Below are positions 24,658 through 32,924 of a stretch of DNA of 64,000 nucleotides, one piece after another; position 1 is the stretch's first letter; each line of letters starts with the position of its first letter. The stretch is from the NCBI RefSeq assembly GCF_040500525.1, contig NZ_CP159406.1, positions 124,001 through 188,000 of the forward strand. The letters run 5' to 3'. Under the pieces are notes generated by a model that was not told the origin of the DNA, did not search any database, and was given only the letters and a program-made list of their open reading frames with translations. The stretch comes from Azospirillum formosense. GTDB taxonomy: Bacteria > Pseudomonadota > Alphaproteobacteria > Azospirillales > Azospirillaceae. Both the position numbers and the translations under genes were made by a program.

Positions 24658-27012
24658 TCAGCCGATCCCGGTGAGCGTGCCCGCCTGATGGACCGGGCTC
24701 CAGCCGCCGGCCCCTGCCACCAGGGCCGTGGTGATCGTCACGCCGCCGTTGCCGCTCGCCGTCTTCCACAGGGCGATCGTGCCATCGGCGGCGTTGCGCC
24801 ACAGCACGTCGCCGGTGCCGTTGCCGTCGAAATCGCCCGTCCCTTCGACCAGCCATTGGTTGTCGATGCTGTCGAGCAGCTGCACGCCGCCGACGGCGAA
24901 GCCGTCCATCCGCCAGATGCCCACCTGTCCGTTGGTGCGGTTGCGGAACAGGATGTCGGTCCGGTGGTCGGCGTCCATGTCGGCCAGGCCGGACAGCTGC
25001 CACTCCGCCCCCACCTGGCCGGACGTCAGGCCGGACTGGGCGACCCGGGCACCGTCCATCCGCCACAGGCCGAGCGCCGCGGTCCGGCTGTCGCGCCACA
25101 GGATATCGGCCTTGCCGTCCCCGTCGAAATCGCCCGTGCCGGCGGCATCCCACCCCAGGTCGATCTGGCCGAAAGCGGTGGCGCTGCGGATGCGGCCCTG
25201 ATCCATCTGCCACATGCCCACCTCGGCGGTTTCGCTGTTGCGCCAGAGCAGATCGGTGCGGTCGTCCCCGTCGAAGTCGCCAGCGGCCAGGGGCACCCAG
25301 CGCGCATCGATCCCGGTCGCAACCAGGGCGGCGCTCTTCAGCGCGCTGCCGTTCATCAGCCAGATCCCGACATCGCCGGTGGTGGGGTTGCGGTAGGCGA
25401 TGTCGGTGCAGCCGTCCCCGTCGAAGTCGCCGGTCGCCTGGACCTGCCAATCCGCGCCGGCCACGGCGGACACCGCGCCGCCGCCGGCCAAGCTGCCGCC
25501 GTCCAACTGCCACACCCCCAACTGGTTGGTGGCGGGGTTGCGCAGCAGGATATCGGCGTTGAGGTCGCCGTTGAAATCGTTGTCGAGGGTCGGTCGGCGC
25601 ATGGCCTGGACGTCGATGGCGCGCGTGCCGCCGGACGCGAAGCGCAGCTGCTCGATGCCGGACAGGGTGTCCAGCCCGTCCGGCCCGCTCACCCGATAAC
25701 GGCCGGAGGCCAGGCGGAGGACGCGCACCGCGGCGGCTTCGCCGGACAGAACCAGCGTGTCCGTGCCGGCGCCGCCGTCGATGGTGTCGTTCCCGGCCCC
25801 GCCGGTGATCTCGTCGTCTCCGGACCCGCCGGACAGGATGTTGGCGGCGTCGTTGCCGATGATGGTGTCGTTCCCGGCGCCGCCGACGGCGTTCTCGATG
25901 GTCACGCCCTGGGCGATGGCGAGGTTGTCGCGGCCGTCGTAGCTGTTGTCCGGCGCCGCCACGGCCCAGTCGGGAATGCCCAGACGGCGTTCCGCCTGGG
26001 TCAGGCGCAGGCCGATGGAGCTGAAATGGCCGGCCCGCAGGTCGACAATGTTGCCCAGCGTCTGATTGGACAGATCGATGGTGTCGGTTCCGCCGCCGTC
26101 CCAGATGGTTTCCAGAAAGGCTTCCCCGGCCTCCCAGCGGTAGGTGTCGTCGCCCGAGCGGGTCGCGGTGTTGGCCCCGTACAGATACTGGATGGCCGCG
26201 ATGTCGTAGAGCATCGGCGTCCGCGGATAGACGGTTTCGATGCTGACTTGATACTGGGTGCTGTTCCCGGTCACCACGCTGATGCCCATGTTGGACGCCG
26301 GCGTGTAGGACATGATGGAGTAGCGGTGGCTTTCCTCCTGCGCCGGCAGCACCGTCGGTCCGCCGAAGCTGTGCTTGAGGCCGAGCGCATGCCCCAGCTC
26401 GTGCATCATGGTCAGATAGCCGTACCCGCCCGCCGTCTGGTCGCGGTTCACGTCGCCGGCGGCGAGCCAGATATCGCCGCCCCGCGGTTGAGGCAGGACG
26501 GACGTGATGAGCTGGGGGTTTCCGCCGTAGTAGTAGGAGAAGCTGGGATAATAGGCGTAGCCGCCCCGGCCCGGCATCTCGGCGCTGCCGAAGCGGATCA
26601 GGCCGGCGCCGTCGGTCGCCTCCGTGAAGGTCAGGCGGGCATAGCCGGCGAACAGCTCCAGGGCCTTCCGGGCGGCGGTGCGCTGCGCCTCCGTGAAGGT
26701 TTCGAAGCCGGAAATCTCTCCGTTGTCGTAGTCGCCGGGCACGGCGGAGGTAAAGCTGTAGGTCAGCGACACCGCACGGCCAAGTCCGCCCGGCGTGGCG
26801 AGCGGCGTTCCGACCGCTTCCGTGAAGTTCCAACGGTAGACATCGCTGCCGCCGACGATCGCCAGAAGCGCATCCAGAGAGGAACTGCCGCTGGTGACGA
26901 GGGCGGCGGCCTGCATCGCCGGGCTTGCACCGGTCGGCTGCCCTGCGGCGTTTTCAACGGCTATGGCCTGGCACAACGGGCAGCCGCAGACCGCAAGCAT
27001 CGGCATGTTCAT
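24658..27012 (-). CDS. Serralysin-type metalloprotease with RTX and FG-GAP repeats
   Basis: This is a 784-residue secreted protease of family M10B. The zinc site HELGHALGLKH is at 204-214 and the Met-turn SIMSY near 232-236. An RTX block (GGAGNDTIIGNDAANIL, GGSGDDEITGG, about 370-420) follows. The region 477-784 is six FG-GAP/VCBS-like repeats (DFDGDGxTDIxxRN ... GxWxMxG), a cassette also found at the end of the protein at 49898. The N-terminus has an unusual CGCPLCQ cluster in the likely propeptide, which could act as a cysteine switch. No Sec signal; type I secretion is expected. ATG 27012 is chosen; TTG 27027 and ATG 27006 are alternatives. No protease-inhibitor gene is adjacent. Confidence 0.85.
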   Translation of the reverse strand: MNMPMLAVCGCPLCQAIAVENAAGQPTGASPAMQAAALVTSGSSSLDALLAIVGGSDVYRWNFTEAVGTPLATPGGLGRAVSLTYSFTSAVPGDYDNGEISGFETFTEAQRTAARKALELFAGYARLTFTEATDGAGLIRFGSAEMPGRGGYAYYPSFSYYYGGNPQLITSVLPQPRGGDIWLAAGDVNRDQTAGGYGYLTMMHELGHALGLKHSFGGPTVLPAQEESHRYSIMSYTPASNMGISVVTGNSTQYQVSIETVYPRTPMLYDIAAIQYLYGANTATRSGDDTYRWEAGEAFLETIWDGGGTDTIDLSNQTLGNIVDLRAGHFSSIGLRLTQAERRLGIPDWAVAAPDNSYDGRDNLAIAQGVTIENAVGGAGNDTIIGNDAANILSGGSGDDEITGGAGNDTIDGGAGTDTLVLSGEAAAVRVLRLASGRYRVSGPDGLDTLSGIEQLRFASGGTRAIDVQAMRRPTLDNDFNGDLNADILLRNPATNQLGVWQLDGGSLAGGGAVSAVAGADWQVQATGDFDGDGCTDIAYRNPTTGDVGIWLMNGSALKSAALVATGIDARWVPLAAGDFDGDDRTDLLWRNSETAEVGMWQMDQGRIRSATAFGQIDLGWDAAGTGDFDGDGKADILWRDSRTAALGLWRMDGARVAQSGLTSGQVGAEWQLSGLADMDADHRTDILFRNRTNGQVGIWRMDGFAVGGVQLLDSIDNQWLVEGTGDFDGNGTGDVLWRNAADGTIALWKTASGNGGVTITTALVAGAGGWSPVHQAGTLTGIG

Positions 27013-27368
27013 TTTCAGTTTCCACAAGGACCGCGTGTTGGCGCATCATACAAGGGAACGGATGGAAATGGAGAGTCCGCGATGGCCGGGCTCTTCCAAA
27101 GGCGATTTTTCTTAAGGCTTTTTCGTCCAGGGCGGGAGTTTTCCGCGGATGGCCATAGGCGATCGGGCGGGCGCTCATAGGCAGAACCGAAGGTTTCCAT
27201 TGAAGGCGGTGGCGGTGGCTGGCAATGTCCCTGCGGTCCAGGGCTGGCCCGGTTCGTTCGGCGGATGCCTCCGTTCGGTTCACGCGGATTCCCGTTTGAC
27301 GGCCCGTTCAACGGTTTTTGGCCCTGTCGCATGACCATGGGATGAAGCATGTTGATAGGCGTTGTGGG
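27013..27368. other. Divergent intergenic region
   Basis: This lies between the metalloprotease gene (minus) and the second ABC permease gene (plus), so it should hold a promoter in each direction. No clear -35/-10 pair, repeat or small gene was found. An in-frame ATG at 27342 could extend the permease by nine residues. Confidence 0.4.
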
Positions 27369-28184
27369 ATGACCGCTGTTTTCGATTCCGGAGACCGGAG
27401 CGATGTCGCGCGGGCGCGTCAGGATCTGTCGGAAGGTCTGCGGCGCTGGTCTCTGTGGAGCAAGCTCGGTTGGCAGGACATCCGCAAACGTTATCGCCGC
27501 TCGGTCCTGGGGCCTTTCTGGTTGACGCTCAGCATGGCCATCCAGGTGGCTTGCCTCGGGCTCATCTACGGGACCCTGTTCAAGATCGATCTTGACGGTT
27601 ATCTGCCTTTTCTCGCCATCGGCTTGGCGAGCTGGACCTTCATCGCCTCCATCCTCAACGAAGGCTGCGCGAGCTTCATCGAACTGGAAGCCCTGATCAA
27701 GAACGTCCGAATCCCGATGTCGGTGCACATCCTGCGGATTCTGTGGCGCAACCTGATCATCTACGCGCACAACGCCGTGATCTTCATCGCGGTGGCCGCC
27801 GTTTTCGGGATCTGGCCGGGGGCCACCGGCCTGCTGGCCATCGGGGGGCTGGTGCTTCTTCTGCTGAACGCCAGCTGGATCATGCTTCTGCTCAGCCTGA
27901 TCTGCACGCGGTTCCGCGACGTGCCGCCCATCATCGCCAGCCTGACCCAACTCCTGTTCTTCGTGACGCCGGTCATGTGGAAGCCGGAACTGCTGGGCCA
28001 ACGGCAGTTCCTGATGACGCTCAACCCGTTCCACCATCTTCTGGAAATCATCCGGGCGCCCTTGCTGGGGATCGCTCCCGGCTGGGAGAACTGGGCCGCC
28101 GCTGTTCTGTTCGCGCTCGCCGGCTGGGCCATCACCTTCACCTGCTTCGCGCGTTTCCGCAAACGCATCGCCTACTGGCTCTGA
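27369..28184 (+). CDS. Second ABC-2 permease of polysaccharide exporter
   Basis: This 271-residue inner-membrane protein has the family opening LWSKLGWQDIRKRYRRSVLGPFWLTLSMA, six hydrophobic segments, RFRDVPPIIASLTQLLFFVTPVMW and NPFHHLLEIIRAPLLG near the end. It belongs to the Wzm/RfbA group but differs clearly from the permease at 2554 (few residues shared outside signatures), so it is a separate exporter rather than a duplicate. It is 6 bp upstream of its ATPase. ATG 27369 is used. Confidence 0.88.
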   Translation: MTAVFDSGDRSDVARARQDLSEGLRRWSLWSKLGWQDIRKRYRRSVLGPFWLTLSMAIQVACLGLIYGTLFKIDLDGYLPFLAIGLASWTFIASILNEGCASFIELEALIKNVRIPMSVHILRILWRNLIIYAHNAVIFIAVAAVFGIWPGATGLLAIGGLVLLLLNASWIMLLLSLICTRFRDVPPIIASLTQLLFFVTPVMWKPELLGQRQFLMTLNPFHHLLEIIRAPLLGIAPGWENWAAAVLFALAGWAITFTCFARFRKRIAYWL

Positions 28185-28190
28185 TCCCTC

Positions 28191-29000
28191 ATGGCTCTCA
28201 TCCGGCTCGACGACGTCTCGGTCGATTTCGTTCTCTATCAGGGCAGCGGGCGCTCCCTGAAGAAGACGCTCCTGCACTCCTCCACCAGCGGCGCGCTGAA
28301 GCACGACGCCCAGCACCGGATCACCGTCAAGGCGCTGAGCGGTCTTTCCCTGACGTTGGAGCATGGGGACCGGCTTGGGCTGATCGGCGGCAACGGCGCG
28401 GGCAAGACGACCCTCCTGCGGGTGCTCGCCGGGGTCTATGAGCCGACCGGCGGGCGTATTCGTGTGGAGGGGCGCGTCACCCCGTTGTTCGACATCGGGC
28501 TGGGCCTCGATCCCGACGCGACGGGCTACGACAACATCCGCATGCGGGCCGCTTATTTCGGCATCGACAGCGACGCGATCGAGCGTCGTATGGAGGACAT
28601 CGCCGCCTTCACCGAACTGGGCGACTATCTGTCCCTGCCGGTGCGCACCTATTCGGCGGGGATGACGCTGCGCCTGGCCTTCGCCGCGGCGACCGCCGTC
28701 GATCCGGAGATCCTGCTGATGGACGAATGGATCGCGGTCAGCGACGTGCAGTTCCTGGAAAAGGCCCAGCGACGGGCGGAGGGCTTCGTCAACCGCTCCA
28801 GCATCATGGTCGTGGCCTCCCATGTCGAGGACGTGCTTCGGCGGCTGTGCAACAAGCTGCTCTGGCTCGATCATGGCACGATCGTGAAGGTCGGTCCGGT
28901 CGACGAGGTTCTGGCCGCCTATCACGAAAGCCTCGGGAGAACGGGACAAGCCGCCGGCGGAGCCGCCAAGGACGTCCCCGCAGACCCGGTCCAGGCCTGA
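28191..29000 (+). CDS. Second ABC ATPase of polysaccharide exporter, no sugar-binding tail
   Basis: This 269-residue nucleotide-binding protein has Walker A GGNGAGKTT (about 66-74), GLGLDPDATGYDNI, signature YSAGM (about 160), Walker B ILLMDE with the following WIAVSD, and switch His in ASHVED. It stops soon after the nucleotide-binding domain, so unlike the ATPase at 4190 it lacks a C-terminal carbohydrate-binding domain. In known systems this marks export that does not depend on recognising a modified chain end. With the permease at 27369 it forms a second, mechanistically different exporter. The Ala/Gly-rich tail looks disordered. Confidence 0.88.
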   Translation: MALIRLDDVSVDFVLYQGSGRSLKKTLLHSSTSGALKHDAQHRITVKALSGLSLTLEHGDRLGLIGGNGAGKTTLLRVLAGVYEPTGGRIRVEGRVTPLFDIGLGLDPDATGYDNIRMRAAYFGIDSDAIERRMEDIAAFTELGDYLSLPVRTYSAGMTLRLAFAAATAVDPEILLMDEWIAVSDVQFLEKAQRRAEGFVNRSSIMVVASHVEDVLRRLCNKLLWLDHGTIVKVGPVDEVLAAYHESLGRTGQAAGGAAKDVPADPVQA

Positions 29001-29045
29001 CCGCCATCTTCCGACGGCCGCCGATCCGGGCCCGCAGCGTCGGAG

Positions 29046-30176
29046 TCAGCCGGCCGGCCGAAGCGCGTCCGCCACCGCGTCGGCGATGGCGAGGCAGGAC
29101 GTCAGCCCCGGCGATTCGATGCCGAACAGGTTGACGAGGCCGGCGATGCCGTGGGTCTCCGGTCCTTGGATTAGGAAGTCGGCCTGGGGCTGGCCGGGGC
29201 CGCTCAGTTTCGGGCGGACGCCGGAGTAGGCCGGCACCAGCGCGCCGTCGGGCAGGCTGGGCCAATAGCGCCGCACCTCGCCGTAGAAGCTGTCGGCCCG
29301 CCTGGGATCGACGGCGTAGTCGATGCGGTCGTACCGATCGGCGGGAAGCCATTCCACGTCGGGGCCGAAGCGGGCCTGCCCGGCGAGGTCGAGCGTCAGG
29401 TGAACGCCCAACCCCCCTTCCACCGGAACCGGGTAGACCAGCCGGGAAAAGGGCGAAGCGCCTTGCGCGAGCGCGTAGTAATTGCCCTTGGCCAGCACCC
29501 GCGGCGGCACGCGGTCGGTGGGAAACCCGTCCAGCCCGCGGGCCACGGCCCAGGCGCCCAGCCCGGCGGCGTTGACCAGGGTGGTGCAGGCGATGCGCAT
29601 CGGTTCGGTCCCGCCGACGTCCAGGACGAAGCCGTCGCTCGTGCAACGGGCCTGCTCCAGCGGGCTTCGCAGGGCCAGCATGGCTCCCGCCGCCTCCGCG
29701 TCGCCCTGAAGGGCCAGCATCAGCCCATGGCTGTCGATGATCCCGGTCGACGGGGACACCAGCGCCCCGACGCAGCGCAGGTTGGGCTCCCAGGCCATGG
29801 CCTCGGCGGCGGAGAGGGCGTGGAGATCGTTCACGCCGTTTGCCGCCGCCTGGGCGCGGATGGCCTCCAGCTTCGGCAGTTGGGCTTCGTCGGTGGCGAC
29901 GATCAGCTTGCCGACGCGCCGATGATCCACCCCGTGCTCCGCGCAATAGGCGTAGAGCGCGTCGCGCCCCGCCACGCACAGCCGCGCCCGGACGCTGCCC
30001 GTGGGATAATAGATTCCGGCATGGATGACCTCGGAATTGCGTGAGCTGGTGCCCGTGCCGATCGCTTCCGCGGCTTCCAGAATGACCACCTCACGGCCGG
30101 CGCGGGCCAGCCGCCGGGCAATCGCCAACCCGACCACGCCGGCGCCGGCCACCACGCAATCCACCCGCTCCATCAT
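29046..30176 (-). CDS. FAD-dependent oxidoreductase, L-2-hydroxyglutarate oxidase-like
   Basis: This 376-residue protein of the DAO fold has the dinucleotide motif VVAGAGVVGLAIARRLA (8-24) followed by the acidic VVILEAAE, then GTGTSSRNSEVIHAGIYYPTGS (about 41-62), the stretch typical of the L-2-hydroxyglutarate dehydrogenase/LhgO branch. It also has LVNAAGLGAW and the C-terminal FGIESPGLTSCLAIADAV for the flavin. It should oxidise a 2-hydroxy acid or similar substrate with FAD; which one is not shown. It is out of theme among polysaccharide genes and convergent with the ABC ATPase gene. Confidence 0.78.
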   Translation of the reverse strand: MMERVDCVVAGAGVVGLAIARRLARAGREVVILEAAEAIGTGTSSRNSEVIHAGIYYPTGSVRARLCVAGRDALYAYCAEHGVDHRRVGKLIVATDEAQLPKLEAIRAQAAANGVNDLHALSAAEAMAWEPNLRCVGALVSPSTGIIDSHGLMLALQGDAEAAGAMLALRSPLEQARCTSDGFVLDVGGTEPMRIACTTLVNAAGLGAWAVARGLDGFPTDRVPPRVLAKGNYYALAQGASPFSRLVYPVPVEGGLGVHLTLDLAGQARFGPDVEWLPADRYDRIDYAVDPRRADSFYGEVRRYWPSLPDGALVPAYSGVRPKLSGPGQPQADFLIQGPETHGIAGLVNLFGIESPGLTSCLAIADAVADALRPAG

Positions 30177-30475
30177 GCCCCTCTGACCAAGGATCGTCGG
30201 TCATAGAAAGCGCAAAACAGGGGGGCGGCACAAGCCGCTCCCTTCCGTGGAGCGCGATCGCGCCGCGGATGCCGTGGCGCCCCGTTTCCCGCCGCCTTCC
30301 GTCCATCGCTTTTTGCCCGTTGCTTTTTGCGGGGGCCGACGATTAGCGTGCTGGCCGTCGGGACCGCCCGCCGACCGGCCCAGAGGGACAAACCCCCGCG
30401 CTGCGATCATTCCCGCCCATCCCTATCGTCCACGGAAGCCGAAACGCTTCCCAAAAAGTTGCTGCGGAACGTGCC

Positions 30476-31963
30476 ATGACCGTCAAGACTGCTGGAACCG
30501 TACCCGCCACCACGGCCGAAGCCGATGGGGAGCACCGTTTGTCGCCGCGACAGGAAGGGGTGCGGGCCCTGTTCGACCGGCTGGCCATGGAGCGCGACCG
30601 CTGGGTTGAGCGCAACCGCGCCTTCCATGAATCGGATCGCGCCTATCTGCGCTTCCTCATTCCGGAGCGGGCGTCGGTGCTGGAGGTGGGGTGCGGCACG
30701 GGGGATACGCTGGCCTTTCTCCAGCCCTTGCGCGGGGTCGGCATCGACCTCAGCCCGGCGATGATCGCGCAGGCCCGTCAGCGCCATCCGGAGCTGGAGT
30801 TCCACACCGGCAACGCCGAAGACCCCGAGGTCCTGGCAGGGGTCGCCGGCACCTTCGACGTGATCCTGTTGTCAGACACCGTCGGCTTCCTGGACGACAT
30901 CGAGGATACGCTGCGCCATCTCCAGCGCTTCGCCACGCCGCGGACGCGCATCATCGTCAGTTATCATTCGCGCCTGTGGGAGCCGGTTCTCGAGCTTGCG
31001 GAGCGGCTGGGCCTGAAGATGCCGCAAGGGCAGATGAACTGGTTGTCGAGCGCGGACATCGCCGGCTTGCTGACGCTGGCCGGCTGGCAGCCGGTGAAGC
31101 GGGAGTGGCGCCAACTCGTGCCGCGCCGCCTGCTCGGCCTGGGGACGCTGATCAACCGCAGCATCGCCCCGCTGCCCGGCGTCCGCAAGCTGTGCCTGCG
31201 CAACTACGTGGTGGCCCGCCCCGCCCCGCAGGCTTCGGCGCCGCCGCCCTCCTGCACCGTGCTGATCCCGTGCCGGAACGAGCGTGGCAACATCGAGAAC
31301 GCCATCCGCCGCCTGCCGCGCTTCTGCCCGGACCTGGAGGTCATCTATGTCGAGGGCAACAGCAAGGACAACACCTACGAGGAATGCCTGCGCGTCCAGG
31401 CCGCCTACCCGGACTGGGACATCAAGGTCATGAAGCAGCCCGGCAAGGGCAAGGGCGATGCGGTGCGCGCCGGCTTCAACGTGGCCCGTGGCGACATCCT
31501 GATGATCCTCGACGCGGACCTGACCGTTCCGCCGGAGGCCCTCCCCAAATTCTACCGCGCCATCGCCAGCGGCCGGGGGGAGTTCATCAACGGCACGCGG
31601 CTGGTCTATCCGATGGCCGATCAGGCCATGCGCTTCCTCAATTGGATCGCCAACCGCGCCTTCGCCCGCATTTTCTCCTTCCTTCTGAACACCCGCTTCA
31701 CCGACACGCTGTGCGGAACGAAGGTGCTGTGGAGGCGCGATTACGAACAGATCGTCGCCAACCGCCATTACTTCGGCGACTTCGATCCCTTCGGCGATTT
31801 CGACCTGATCTTCGGCGCGTCCAAGCTGAACCTGGAAATCGTCGAGGTGCCGATCCGCTATGCCGACCGCAGCTACGGCGAGACGCAGATCAGCCGCTTC
31901 ACCCATGGGTGGCTGCTGTTGCGCATGGTTCTGTTCGCCTGGAAGAAGCTGAAGGCGTTCTGA
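30476..31963 (+). CDS. Methyltransferase-GT2 fusion protein
   Basis: This 495-residue protein has two domains. Residues about 25-250 form a class I SAM methyltransferase (VLEVGCGTGDTLAFL, GIDLSPAMIAQARQ, VILLSDTVGFLDDIEDTL). Residues 262-495 form a GT2 domain close to dolichyl/polyprenyl-phosphate sugar synthases (CTVLIPCRNERGNIENAI, YVEGNSKDNTYEE, GKGKGDAVRAGF, ILDADLTV, YADRSYGETQISRF). The C-terminal domain likely makes a polyprenyl-phosphate-linked sugar at the membrane, though no C-terminal transmembrane helices follow. A strong hairpin plus T-run (31974-32004) ends the transcript. Confidence 0.8.
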   Translation: MTVKTAGTVPATTAEADGEHRLSPRQEGVRALFDRLAMERDRWVERNRAFHESDRAYLRFLIPERASVLEVGCGTGDTLAFLQPLRGVGIDLSPAMIAQARQRHPELEFHTGNAEDPEVLAGVAGTFDVILLSDTVGFLDDIEDTLRHLQRFATPRTRIIVSYHSRLWEPVLELAERLGLKMPQGQMNWLSSADIAGLLTLAGWQPVKREWRQLVPRRLLGLGTLINRSIAPLPGVRKLCLRNYVVARPAPQASAPPPSCTVLIPCRNERGNIENAIRRLPRFCPDLEVIYVEGNSKDNTYEECLRVQAAYPDWDIKVMKQPGKGKGDAVRAGFNVARGDILMILDADLTVPPEALPKFYRAIASGRGEFINGTRLVYPMADQAMRFLNWIANRAFARIFSFLLNTRFTDTLCGTKVLWRRDYEQIVANRHYFGDFDPFGDFDLIFGASKLNLEIVEVPIRYADRSYGETQISRFTHGWLLLRMVLFAWKKLKAF

Positions 31964-31973
31964 TGCACGTCCG

Positions 31974-32004
31974 GCACCGGTGAGAATTCTCACCGGTGCT
32001 TTTT
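31974..32004 (+). terminator. Terminator, overlapping palindrome copy 1
   Basis: A perfect 26-bp palindrome (31974-31999, core CGGTGAGAATTCTCACCG) can fold as an 11-bp stem with an AATT loop, followed directly by TTTTTG. As RNA on the plus strand this is a good Rho-independent terminator for the gene ending at 31963. The same core recurs at 32028-32045 without a T-run, so it may double as a protein-binding site. Confidence 0.7.
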
Positions 32005-32027
32005 GCGACGGCCAACGGTGCTTTGGC

Positions 32028-32045
32028 CGGTGAGAATTCTCACCG
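32028..32045. promoter_or_regulatory. Palindrome copy 2, candidate parS site
   Basis: CGGTGAGAATTCTCACCG is a perfect 18-bp palindrome covering the last codons and stop of parB. The same 18 bp lie at 31978-31995, so two copies sit 50 bp apart next to parB. ParB proteins bind palindromic centromeres near their own operon, so a parS role is plausible. It differs from the chromosomal TGTTTCACGTGAAACA type. Confidence 0.5.
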
Positions 32046-32924
32046 CGTCCTGTTCAGGATGTCCTCGATCGTGTCGCGCAGTTCCTGAAGAACCTCGCGG
32101 TCCAGGTCGCCCAGCCGCTTCGGCTTCTCCTGGAACGCCTGCAGGGCCTCCCGCGTGCGCAGGATGTTCCGGGAGACCCGCAGGCTGAAGGCGCTCAGCA
32201 CCGCTTCGGGCTCCTCCCGGCGGGGCGGGGCGCTCGTGTTGCGGTCGTCCCCGTCCCCATCCGGGGTGGGCGCGGAGAGGGACGGCTCGGCGACCAGCGC
32301 GTTCCACGCCTGCAACTGCCCGGCCGGCTCCTCGATGGCGGCGATCTGGTAGAGCCTGTAGCGGGCCACCTTCTTCGGCGACGCTTCATAGCGCTCCCGC
32401 ACCTCCGCCGACACCCTCGTCAGGCCGATGGTCCGGGTGATCTCCGCCTTGTCCCGACCCATGATCTGGCCAAGGTCGGCGTGGGAATAGCCGTGCTTCT
32501 CGACGAGCGCCACGAAGGCGTCGGCTTCCTCGAAGGGCGTCAGGTCGGCGCGCAGGACGTTTTCCACCACCGCCACCTCGGCGGTGTCGATTCCGTCCGG
32601 CACCAGGATGCAGGGCACCGTCTGCTGTCCGAGCGCGCGGACCGCGCGCAGGCGCCGCTCTCCGAAGACGAGTTGGAAACGGCTCGGCCCCAGTTCCCGC
32701 ACACCGATCGGCTGCTGCAGGCCGTATTTGCGGATGGAGTCCGTCAGGGCGGCTAGGTCCGCCTCGTCAAAGCGGCGCCGCGGCTGGTCGGGGTTCGCCT
32801 CGATCCATTGCACATCCGGGTAGACAAGCCGCACCCCCTGCTCCGGTTCGGCGAAGACGGCGAGCGCGCCTCGGCTCATGGCGTTCAGCCGGGCGAGGTT
32901 CCCGGTTCCGAGTTTACGCGACAT
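32040..32924 (-). CDS. parB: ParB partition protein
   Basis: This 294-residue protein has the CTP-binding ParB/Srx domain: WIEANPDQPRRRFDEADLAAL (40-60), YGLQQPIGVR, and the diagnostic GERR (88-91). It then has ENVLRADLTPFEEADAF (about 121-137) and a helix-turn-helix with YSHADLGQIMGRDKAEITRTI. A charged C-terminal part follows a disordered PTPDGDGDDRNTSAPPRREE linker. It pairs with ParA upstream, overlapping it by 11 bases, in a typical partition operon that segregates the replicon. Its stop codon is inside a perfect palindrome, a candidate binding site. Confidence 0.9.
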   Translation of the reverse strand: MSRKLGTGNLARLNAMSRGALAVFAEPEQGVRLVYPDVQWIEANPDQPRRRFDEADLAALTDSIRKYGLQQPIGVRELGPSRFQLVFGERRLRAVRALGQQTVPCILVPDGIDTAEVAVVENVLRADLTPFEEADAFVALVEKHGYSHADLGQIMGRDKAEITRTIGLTRVSAEVRERYEASPKKVARYRLYQIAAIEEPAGQLQAWNALVAEPSLSAPTPDGDGDDRNTSAPPRREEPEAVLSAFSLRVSRNILRTREALQAFQEKPKRLGDLDREVLQELRDTIEDILNRTR

